Source: Aquila chrysaetos chrysaetos (taxonomy: Eukaryota; Chordata; Aves; Accipitriformes; Accipitridae). From it: a stretch of 64,000 nt of DNA. Under the pieces are notes generated by a model, which saw nothing but the letters and a program-made list of their open reading frames with translations, searched no databases and was not told where the DNA came from. Positions 1 to 9,340 of the stretch are shown in pieces. The DNA lies in NCBI RefSeq assembly GCF_900496995.4, contig NC_044004.1, positions 1,674,001 to 1,738,000 of the forward strand, read 5' to 3'. How positions within the stretch are numbered: position 1 is the stretch's first letter; each line of letters starts with the position of its first letter. The translations under genes were made by a program, and so were the position numbers.

Positions 1-79
1 ACCAGAAGTCCCTCCTTGGCCCTTCTTCCTGGTCCTTTGTCTGCCCCCATCCTCCCCTCCCGTGTTCCTCCCACTCACG

Positions 80-500
80 CACAACCCTTGGGAGGGTGCA
101 CAATGCTCAAGAAGGCGCACAACCCTTGGGAAGATCCACAGCCCTTGGGAAGATTTACAACCCTCCGGAAGATCCACAACCCTTGGAAAGGTGCATAACT
201 CTTGGAAAGGTACACAACTCTTGGAAAGGTACGCAACCCCTGGGAAGCTCCGTAAACGTTGGGAAGGTCCCCCTGCTCCTCGGGAAGGTGCACAACCGTT
301 GGGAATGTGCACAACCCTTGGAAAGACCCACAACCCTTGGGAAGATTTAAAACCCTTGGGAAGATCCACAACCCTTGGAAAGGTGCATAACTCTTGGAAA
401 GGTATGCAACCCCTGGGAAGATCCATAACCATTGGGAAGGTCCCCTGCTCCTCGGGAAGGTGCACAACCTTTGGGAAGGTTCACAACCATTTGGGATGAG
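80..500. repeat. 19-bp minisatellite (about 22 units)
   Basis: Tandem array of a 19-bp unit close to CACAACCCTTGGGAAGATC. Units end in variants such as GGTG, GGTA, GATC or GATT. A divergent 20-21 bp unit containing CCTGCTCCTCGGGAAGG occurs twice, at about 270-290 and 440-460. The variant order partly repeats at a spacing of about 192 bp, so the array has a higher-order level. Open frames across it are by-products of the repeat and not genes. Confidence 0.9.
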
Positions 501-1987
501 TACAGCCATCAGGAAGGTGGACAACCCACGGGAAATCTCTCTCTGTGAGCCCTGAGCTTGCCACAGAGGGGTGACCCATGTGCTTTCTTGCCCAACCACA
601 CCATGCCATGAGCCCCTGCAGTGCCAGGGGTCTCCAGGCCCTGTGTCTGATGCTGGAGCCAGGGTGCTGGGAGCCACCTCTTCCAAGCAAAGGGTGACCC
701 AGTCCTGCTAGATCAGCTCGTGCAGCCTTGCAGCAGGGTTAGTTACTTCTCCAGCCCCTCACCGCAGCTGTTGGGTCTCATCACTGATCCCCTCTGGGGC
801 TGTGGGACCCCCGTGCTGTGCTGTCCCAGTGATACAGAGGACCTGGTGGCTTCCCACGCCCGGGCAAGTGAGGGTCCCTGCAAGGATCTGGTTTATCCCC
901 CACTCACAAAACCCTCCAAGACATTTCGGGGGCGGAAAAAAACCCCACCCTTGTGAAACGGGATAAGCCAGCAAAAATCCAGCCTAGGAGGTCACCGTGG
1001 TCTCCTCCAGCCTGGGAGGCACAAGCACCTATCGAGGTGCATTTTTGCGCTGTTTTCACCCCGAAGCACTGAGGGCACCCATGGGTGGGATCATCCCTTG
1101 CTCGTCGCTCTGCAATATCCCACAAAGGGCTCTTCCCACCATCCTAAAACCCCTCTGAGCCCCTCTGCACCCCACAACCGCCAGCCTTGGCGAGCACTAA
1201 ACAGCCACCGAACCCTCCATCCATGCTTGTCCCCAGGGCGGCATCCCCCACGGCTCAGCACCCGCCCCTCGGAAGGCACAACGGGGCCACGAGGTTTGGG
1301 AAACCATTTTTTAGGGAAAAAAATCAGTAAAGGCAAGAAATCCATGCGAAAAATAATAATAATAATAAAAAAAGATGTGCTGGGAGGATTTCTGGAACTG
1401 CCCGGTTTGGGGGGGTCGTTACAAAACGGACCCTCGCACGTTAACCCCTTCTGGGCGACCACCGGCACCAGCCTGGCCGAAACCCGGCGAACACAAAGCA
1501 CCGCCGGCAACTTCGGTTGCTGCCGGTGGGATGAGAAAGCGCTTTTCCGCCGTAGGGATGGGGCCACAGCATCGTGCCACTGATATCTCAGGCCTGGATC
1601 CCTGCCCTCATCTCCCGGGGTACCCGATCCGCCTCGGTCCCTATTTTCCAGCCGTAAGCCAAGGCAGAATCCGGCCCAGGCGGGTCCAAACGCACACATC
1701 GCCCTGTCCCTGTCCTGGGCATGTCCTACCCTGACCACAAAACCTCCCCTCCCTCCCGCCACCCCCAGCAACGACCAGGATTTAAGGAAATTATTAGCGG
1801 AGTCATTACTACGGCGGCCACGCTAATAAAGCCCACAGGCATCCGGAGCCGGGAAACGCTCCCAGCCGCCGGGAGATTGCAGCAGCGGACGAAACCCATC
1901 CCTGGGATTGCTTCGGTGCCGCTACCTGCGATTCATCATGGATCCTTTCTTCGCATTGTTTAACATTTTTCCTGCCCACCCCCCACC

Positions 1988-1990
<3 letters not shown>
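501..1990. other. Intergenic, GC-rich, no gene seen
   Basis: No exon with a recognisable protein was found on either strand. It holds a short AAT microsatellite near 1350-1370 and an AT-rich island at about 1779-1832, inside GC-rich DNA, that contains TAAT-type cores. That island is the only part that looks like a candidate regulatory element. Confidence 0.6.
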
Positions 1991-1994
<4 letters not shown>

Positions 1995-2018
<24 letters not shown>

Positions 2019-2019
2019 A
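1995..2019 (+). repeat. A25 homopolymer
   Basis: An uninterrupted run of 25 A at the edge of the G/C-rich block. No element body typical of a retroposed sequence is recognisable upstream of it. Confidence 0.95.
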
Positions 2020-2309
2020 TTACCAGCAGGCAGCTCCGCTGCCTGGTTGAAGAGGGAAGGGGGGGATGGAGAAGAGGGGTGGCGGTGGTGGATGTTGCCG
2101 GCCCCGTGTGCCCGCTGGTCCCCATCCTTCCCCGGCTGAGGTTGCAGCGGGGTGGGGGGCACCGCGGTGGGCGAGGGTGGCCGGGGATGAGGCGCGGGAG
2201 GTGGGCATGAAAAGCCGGGGTGCATCTAACCCCCCCCCCCCCAAACACCTGCAGCAAGGAGCAGAGGGTCCCTCCTCACCTCCTGGCGGTGGCTTTGTCC
2301 CCGCTGTGT

Positions 2310-2337
2310 CCCCCCCCCGGGGGGGGGGGGGGGGGGG
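2310..2337. repeat. C9-G19 homopolymer junction
   Basis: Nine C run straight into nineteen G. The two tracts are mutually complementary, so they can fold, and the G tract can form a quadruplex. Run lengths are likely to be unreliable in the assembly. Confidence 0.9.
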
Positions 2338-2992
2338 TCCCTGGGCGAGAAGCAGCCTGGGGACAAGCCACCACCTTCCAGCCCAGCATCCCGCTTCGCC
2401 CCGTACCTGCTTCTCGCCTCCGACCTCCCGCGCTTGGCTTTTTCGGCGAGGGCAGCATCTCTTCCCGCTTCCCCCGCCGGCTGCCGCCGTCCCCGTCGAA
2501 ACCGGAGCGAACTGGGGGGGGGGGGCTGTGGGGTTTGGGGATTGGGGGGGGTGGTGGTGGTGGTGGGGGGGGGGGGGTGGGATGACGATGGAACACGCAC
2601 ACCCGCTCTGGTGCACAAAGGAGGCGGCTGCTGAGCTGCTCAGGGCTTTGTCAGGGATGAGGGATGCCGGGCAAGAGGGATGCAGCCCAGGGAGGAGGCA
2701 GGAGCTGCGGGAAGCATCCTGCTCCCTGCGGCCAGTACCTCCATGCCAGCCAGGCCCTGGGGATGGAGGGAGGGTGGTGGCTGCGGGAGGAGGAGGAGGA
2801 GGAGGAAGGGAGCAGAGGCCGAAGGCCCCGGCGGGGTGGCGGCAGGACGGGGTGGGGGGGGCCTGCTGGGCACCCTGGGGACGGAGGGTCCCCGGGGTGC
2901 TGCTGGGTTCAGGGGGGGCTGTGCATGGTGAAGGCAGGGGCGAGGGAGGGAGGGATGGAAGAGGGATGGAAGAGGGAGGGGGAGCGCTAGCA

Positions 2993-3032
2993 GCCTCCTC
3001 CTCCTCCTCCTCCTCCTCCTCCTCCTCCTCCC
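2993..3032. repeat. CTC/GAG trinucleotide microsatellite
   Basis: About 13 copies of CTC on the plus strand. It gives a poly-Ser or poly-Arg/Glu reading in neighbouring open frames, which are not taken as genes. Confidence 0.9.
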
Positions 3033-3359
3033 CCCTTTCGCAGCCTGAGCCCGGGCTGTTTCTCTCTGCCTCTTTCCTCCTTCACAGCTCCCTCTGCCTG
3101 TCTCCCCACGAACACGGCGGGCTCTCCGCCGGGCCTTGCTGCCATGCAGCAGCCTGCTGGCCTCAGCCTGCATCTCCCCTGTACCCCCCCCCCCCCCCAA
3201 GCCCACCCTTGCCCCCACCGGTGAAGCCCCAGTCCCTGGCAGGCTCCCCGGCTGGGATCACCCCGGCGAGCATCACCTCCTGGGGTGTGGGGTCGAGTGT
3301 GGGCGCCCGCATTGCTCCTTCCCCATCCTGGGCTGGAACCAGGGTTGCAAGGACCCCAG

Positions 3360-4020
3360 CTTGGTCCTGATTGAGTCCCTGAGCACCCTGGCTTGGTCCT
3401 GATCCAGTCCCTGAGCTCCCCAACTTGGTCCCTGGCTTGGTCTCAGTTGATTCCCTGAGCACCCTGGCTTGGTCCTGTTCTGGTCCCTGAGCACCCTGAC
3501 TTGGTCCCTGGCTTGGTCCTGATCCAGACCCCGAATGCCCCAGCTTGGTCCCAATTGATTCCCTGAGCACCCTGGCTTGGTCCTGATCCAGTCTCTGAGC
3601 ACCCTGGCTTGGTCCTGTTCTGGTCCCTGAGCATCCTGACTTGGTCCCTGGCTTGGTCCTGATCCAGTCCCTGAATGCCCCAGCTTGGTCCCAGTTGATT
3701 CCCTGAGCACCTTGGCTTGGTCCTGATCCAGTCCCAGAGCACCCCAGCTTGGTCCCTGGCTTGGTCCTGATTGATTCCCTGAGCACCCTGGCTTGGTCCT
3801 GATCCAGTCCCTGAGCACCCCAGCTTGGTCCCTGGCTTGGTCCCAGTTGATTCCCTGAGCACCCTGGCTTGGTCCTGATCCAGTCCCTGAGTACCCCAGC
3901 TTGGTCCCTGCCTTGGTCCTGATTGAATCCCTGAGCACCCTGGCTTAGTCCCCAGCTGGTCCCCAAGCACCCTGGCTTGTGTCCCTGGCTTGGTCCTGAC
4001 CCAGTCCCCAAGCACGTCAC
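3360..4020. repeat. Compound minisatellite, 32-bp units with interleaved 12-bp half-units
   Basis: I count 18 units of 32 bp, each starting CTTGGTCC and ending in GAGCACC plus CTGG or CCAG. Seven short units of the form CTTGGTCCCTGG (12 bp, the last one 13 bp) are interspersed. The 32-mers fall into recurring types with ATCCAGTC, TTGATTCC or TTCTGGTC cores. Because 32 is not a multiple of 3 and the units lack stops on the minus strand, all three minus frames stay open across most of the array. The resulting Gly/Ser/Gln/Asp-rich frames of up to 350 codons are judged spurious. Confidence 0.92.
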
Positions 4021-6000
4021 CTTGGCCCCCGAAAGCATCCAGCACCGACGTGTTTTCTTGTCCCTGATGCTGACAAAGGGGAAGATGGCAGCGTTGGGAC
4101 CGCGATGCCACCAGCCTGGGGGTGCGTGGTTGTCCCCATCCCTGAGTAGTCCCAGGTTTCGGGGTGCAACCGCTTCTCCTCTCCTAAAAACACAAGCCCG
4201 TGTGCTCAGTCCCACCCCACCCCAGAAGCAGCTTCACCCAGGTGCCATGGTGGGTGCCCCCCTCCCTCCCACCCTTCCTCGGCAGCGCCGGCCGGGGGAG
4301 CAGAGGGCGAGCGCTTGAACCCGGGTGCCTTCGCAGAGCTTTCAGACTCAGCATCAATAATAGATGCACTTTCGGAGGGGTATTAATAAAGGCCTCATGC
4401 ATCATGCATGGCCAGCGGCGCGCGGGAAAGCAGGGCTATTTACTGTGGAGAGGTGCCCAAAAGATGCCTCTTTCCAAAGGGAACCTGGGTGCTGAGATCT
4501 TTATTAATGATATCTGGGGTGTCCCCCCAGAAAAAGGTTTTTTTCCTGGTGCCTGGGGTCATCTGCATCCCATGGAGTGGTCCTCGCTCAGGATCAGGCT
4601 CCCACGCTCGTGGGATGGTTCAGCTGCTGGGGCCAGTAGCTCTTGGGGCTAGTGGGTGCCCACCTGAGGGGCACGAGCACCCTTGGGTGCCGTCAGAGGT
4701 GTAAGCTCTTAGGGACAGGTCCGAGGGGACATCTAGGATTTCCCCCTTAACCATGGGGTCCTCCCACCCCATGGCAAGCTCAGTGTGGGGCAGTGGATTT
4801 TGCCAGGGTAGCGGCATAAATGGGGTTTAACCCCAGGATGCTCCAGTCCACATGTCAGCAAAGGGCTCGGGGACGTGAGGGGACCTGGGGAAGGAGACCT
4901 CCCTCCTCCATAACACAGTTGGGGGGCAGATCCCCCTTCTCCAGAGCTGGTGGAGGGGACAAAATCTGCCAGAGAGAGCAGATTTGCAGCCGTGCTCAGC
5001 ATCCCTTCCCTGCCTCAGTTTCCCCCTCTGCAAGAAAAGGCCAATAATCCCCAAAACACCTGAGCATCGATGATGATCGCTGAATCCTGAGCCAAGGACA
5101 TGCTGCCCTGTCCCCGCCGCCCAGCTCCCTCCCTTCCCACAGGCACCTTCTCCCCCCGATTAATTAAAACCAAAGACCAGCATGTCCCGTCTGAGTGAGC
5201 AGCTCCTGTTAGAAGGAAGAGATTTTGGGGATATATGGTTTTAGCTGATTTTTAACTGCTGGAGGAGGGAAGCTCTCCTATCAGCAGCACCTTCCAGGCT
5301 GCAAAATCTCCTCCTGAGCCATCCGGCTGCTGGCTGGTCCCAGGAGAAGAGAAACGGCATCTCTCGGCCGTCTAAAACGCCAAAAGGGAGGGAGCAAACA
5401 GCTCCCCCGGCTTCGCAGGGGGTCGCATCCTGCCTGCCTGCCTCTGCCTGATGGTGCCTGGATCTCCTCCAGCCCTGGGGATGCGCCAGGTTGAAGATGG
5501 GGAGCAGAGCTGTATTTCACCCCGTTTCTTGCAGGTGAAGCCTGCCAGGGCACGTGGGGCACCCACACCCCATGGGGGACCAGGAACCCGGGGGGGGGGT
5601 CTGGGCTGGGCTTTGGGGTCCCCACAGCGGACCCTGCAGCTCTGGATCCAAGTAGGGCAGATCCCTCCAGGGCTCAGTTCCATCGGAATAAACCCGGAGC
5701 CACGTCCCCCTTTTTGGAGGGGGACCCACTGACAGGTAGCGGGGATCCCTTCCCTGCTCTGTCCCGGGACAAGACCCTTCTCCCGGGATGAGCCGCCCAC
5801 CCTGGGGATTTGGGGATGCTCAGGAGGAGGGTCGCCAACCCACCCGCTGCACTGATTGATTTTTCTCTCCCTGCTAATTATTTAAGCACCTTTTTTCCCC
5901 ATACGTGGCAGCTAGAGGTCAAAAACGCAACAGAAATACCACTGGCGTCGGCTGCTATATGGGATTGAAAGGCAGAGAGCAACGCCAGCAAGGTCTTAGA
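4021..6000. other. Intergenic region 3' of EGR4, no gene seen
   Basis: No recognisable exon. Two short stretches are AT-rich and look non-random: about 4340-4410, with ATCAATAATAGATGC and a direct repeat of GCATCATGCAT type, and about 4494-4515, with TTTATTAATGATATC. A third stretch at 5868-5960 lies next to the EGR4 3' end. These are candidates for conserved non-coding elements only. Confidence 0.55.
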
Positions 6001-6012
6001 TTAGCTCAAATC

Positions 6013-6018
6013 TTTAAT
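6013..6018 (-). terminator. EGR4: Candidate EGR4 polyadenylation signal (ATTAAA)
   Basis: ATTAAA on the minus strand, about 620 nt past the EGR4 stop codon, followed on that strand by T/G-rich sequence (about 5945-5990). No AATAAA was seen between the stop codon and this point. The implied 3' UTR (about 6636-5990) carries one TTATTTA core (minus strand, 6221-6215), the type of AU-rich motif common in unstable immediate-early mRNAs. The true cleavage site is not shown by the sequence. Confidence 0.35.
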
Positions 6019-6636
6019 TAGAAAAATAGACACAATTTTCTAATATTCCTGATAGATTCTTTTTCTTTTTACAAACAGGAAAATAATAATAATAACAACA
6101 ACGACATCACCTTTCCAAAGGGAGTGTTAGGCACCGGTTGCCGGAGCCCGGCGGCATCTCTCTCTTTGGGGAGAAAGGACCGGTGCAGCCGCAGCCCCCG
6201 ACCGTGCCGGCCGGTAAATAACCAGTCGGGAGCATCGTGTAAAGTGCTGGCAGGGGAAATCACAGTCAGGTCGCTACAAACGCAGGATGTCCGTGGGTTT
6301 GGGTATATATAAAAAAACCCCATCTCGGTAGGGATTTCTTTCTGTACATGGTTTTTTCTTTCCCCTCCTTGGAATAGGAGCTATAAAAATGACTCAGTCC
6401 CTGCAGTTTGGAGACGGCTCCGGGCGGCCGGAGCTGCCATATCCCTTCTCCGCAGCCAGTGGTCCGGCGCCGCGGCATCGCCTCTGCCTCCCGCGTGCCC
6501 CTCTCCTCCCCGGCACGACCCGATCTGCCATCATCTTCTCCGGGGCCACCCCAGGAGGTTATTCCCACCCCGGCTCTCCCGCGAGATGCTCGGGGGACCT
6601 CGGGAAACGCCGTCTCCCAGCGCTCAGGTTGGGGTT

Positions 6637-8425
<1,789 letters not shown>

Positions 8426-8862
8426 CTCCCTTGAAGGCACGGCCGGAGAAAAGGGGGGGGGCCGGGCTGGGGGATGCTCAGGGCGAGCGGGGGGGGATGC
8501 TCAGGGCGAGCCGGGGGGATGCTCAGGGCGAGCCGGGGGGATGCTGCGGGGTGCCCGGACTGATCCGGAGGATGCTGCGGGGTGCCCGGGAGGGATCCGG
8601 GGGATGCTGCGGGGTGCCGGGGGGTGCTCGGGGGGGTACCGGGGGGTGCTCGGGGTAGATGCCAGGGACCGTTTGGTTGCTGCTCCGGGGTGTTTGGGGC
8701 AATCCGGGTGATGCTCGGGCCGGGTGCTGGGAGCGATGCGGGGGGGGGGGGGATGCTGTGCCCCGGGGAAGAGGGGGGGGGGGGGGGCAGGTCCGGGGGG
8801 GTCGGGGGGGGGGCAGGCAGGGGCAGGCAGGGGCAGGCAGGAGCGGCAGCCCGTGCGGACGC
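8426..8862 (-). other. EGR4: EGR4 5' UTR (predicted), with GC-rich tandem repeats
   Basis: Region between the start codon and the transcription start predicted about 30 bp downstream of the TATA box. It contains about three copies of a 21-22 bp unit, GATGCTCAGGGCGAGCC on the plus strand (8469-8533), and about three copies of a GATGCTGCGGGGTGCC unit (8534-8620), plus long G tracts on the plus strand at about 8740-8785. The transcript would be C-rich and strongly structured, and tract lengths are probably unreliable. Confidence 0.55.
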
Positions 8863-8887
8863 CCGGCTCTCCCTCCCCGCCGCCCCC

Positions 8888-8893
8888 TTTATA
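8888..8893 (-). promoter_or_regulatory. EGR4: EGR4 TATA box
   Basis: TATAAA on the minus strand (GCTATAAAGG context), 463 bp upstream of the EGR4 start codon and 77 bp downstream of the CArG box. It predicts a transcription start near 8860. Neither is experimentally shown here. Confidence 0.75.
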
Positions 8894-8957
8894 GCTGCAG
8901 CGGGGCTGCTCCGACCTTCCGCCGCAGCCATTTCTGGAGTCCCCAGTGAGGCTGCCG

Positions 8958-8965
8958 TGACGTAA
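8958..8965 (-). promoter_or_regulatory. EGR4: EGR4 cAMP-response element (CRE)
   Basis: TGACGTAA on the plus strand (TTACGTCA on the transcribed side) is a near-consensus CREB/ATF site 5 bp from the CArG box. A CRE next to an SRE is the expected arrangement for a gene induced by neuronal activity and growth factors. Confidence 0.75.
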
Positions 8966-8969
8966 ATGC

Positions 8970-8979
8970 CCATATATGG
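8970..8979 (-). promoter_or_regulatory. EGR4: EGR4 serum-response CArG box
   Basis: CCATATATGG is a perfect palindromic match to the SRF consensus CC(A/T)6GG, about 80 bp upstream of the TATA box. A one-mismatch CArG-like sequence, CCCAATAAGG, lies at 9003-9012. SRF binding at such boxes is the main immediate-early control of the EGR family. Confidence 0.85.
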
Positions 8980-8982
8980 ACT

Positions 8983-8990
8983 CAGGATGT
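8983..8990 (+). promoter_or_regulatory. EGR4: Ternary-complex-factor (ETS/ELK) site beside the CArG box
   Basis: CAGGATGT is identical to the ETS half of the c-fos serum response element and sits 3 bp beyond the EGR4 CArG box. With SRF it would form an ELK/SRF ternary complex answering ERK signalling. The orientation relative to the CArG box differs from c-fos, but these factors tolerate that. Confidence 0.65.
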
Positions 8991-9103
8991 AGGCTAGGGA
9001 GTCCCAATAAGGAAATCTCTCCCGTGACGCGCTGCCCCCCTCCCTCCCCCTCCCCCTCCCTTCCCCTCCCCCTTTTCTCTCCGTGTTTTTTTTTGGTTTT
9101 CTT

Positions 9104-9123
9104 CCCCCCCCCCCCCCCCCCCC
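9104..9123. repeat. C20 homopolymer
   Basis: Twenty C in a row just upstream of the EGR4 promoter, in a longer C/T-rich polypyrimidine stretch (about 9035-9130) that could form triplex or quadruplex structures. Confidence 0.9.
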
Positions 9124-9191
9124 TTCCTTCCATCTTTTTAACTAATAATCGCGATATTTTTAACAAATCGCTGCAGGGCCCGCGGTTGCTG

Positions 9192-9340
9192 CTGTGTGTG
9201 TGTGTACGTGCAAAGCATCCCCCCCCCACCAATCCCCCCTGCAATCCTGCCCGCATCCCCCCCTCGCACCTCCTGCATCAACACACCCATGCACACGCGT
9301 GTGCACGCACACGGGTGTGCGAGCACAAGCGTGTGCACGC
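9192..9340. repeat. Alternating purine-pyrimidine tract, possible Z-DNA
   Basis: A TG run at 9192-9210 and a CA/CG-alternating block at 9283-9340 that holds the 16-bp palindrome TGCACACGCGTGTGCA (9290-9305) and a second GCGTGTGCACGC. Alternating CA/CG sequence favours the left-handed Z form under negative supercoiling, as arises upstream of an active promoter. The EGR4 start is about 0.4 kb away. Confidence 0.6.

Larger units (their letters stand above)
2030..3250. promoter_or_regulatory. CpG-island-like, G/C-homopolymer-rich block (possible promoter)
   Basis: Very GC-rich sequence with many CpGs. It includes C13 (2230-2242), C9 followed directly by G19 (2310-2337), long G tracts at about 2515-2580, an AGG-type triplet run near 2786-2808, a CTC run at 2993-3032 and a C tract near 3185-3198. 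No coding exon is recognised. In mammals the gene on the far side of EGR4 is FBXO41, on the same strand as EGR4. A minus-strand FBXO41 promoter would fit here, but that is inference from human gene order and no FBXO41 coding sequence is visible in the window. Confidence 0.4.

Noticed and set aside
2066-3370. Plus-strand open frame of 434 codons across the GC-rich block
   Set aside because: Composition is Gly/Pro/Ser runs from G/C homopolymers and CTC repeats. No domain, no splice context, and competing frames on both strands are also open.
3163-4215. Minus-strand open frame of about 350 codons rich in Gly, Ser, Gln and Asp
   Set aside because: It follows the 32/12-bp minisatellite exactly. 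The other two minus frames are open as well, which shows the lack of stops comes from the repeat unit and not from selection.
8501-9256. Minus-strand open frames through the EGR4 leader and promoter
   Set aside because: They run through the TATA and CArG region and are Pro-rich readings of C tracts. Not part of the EGR4 protein.
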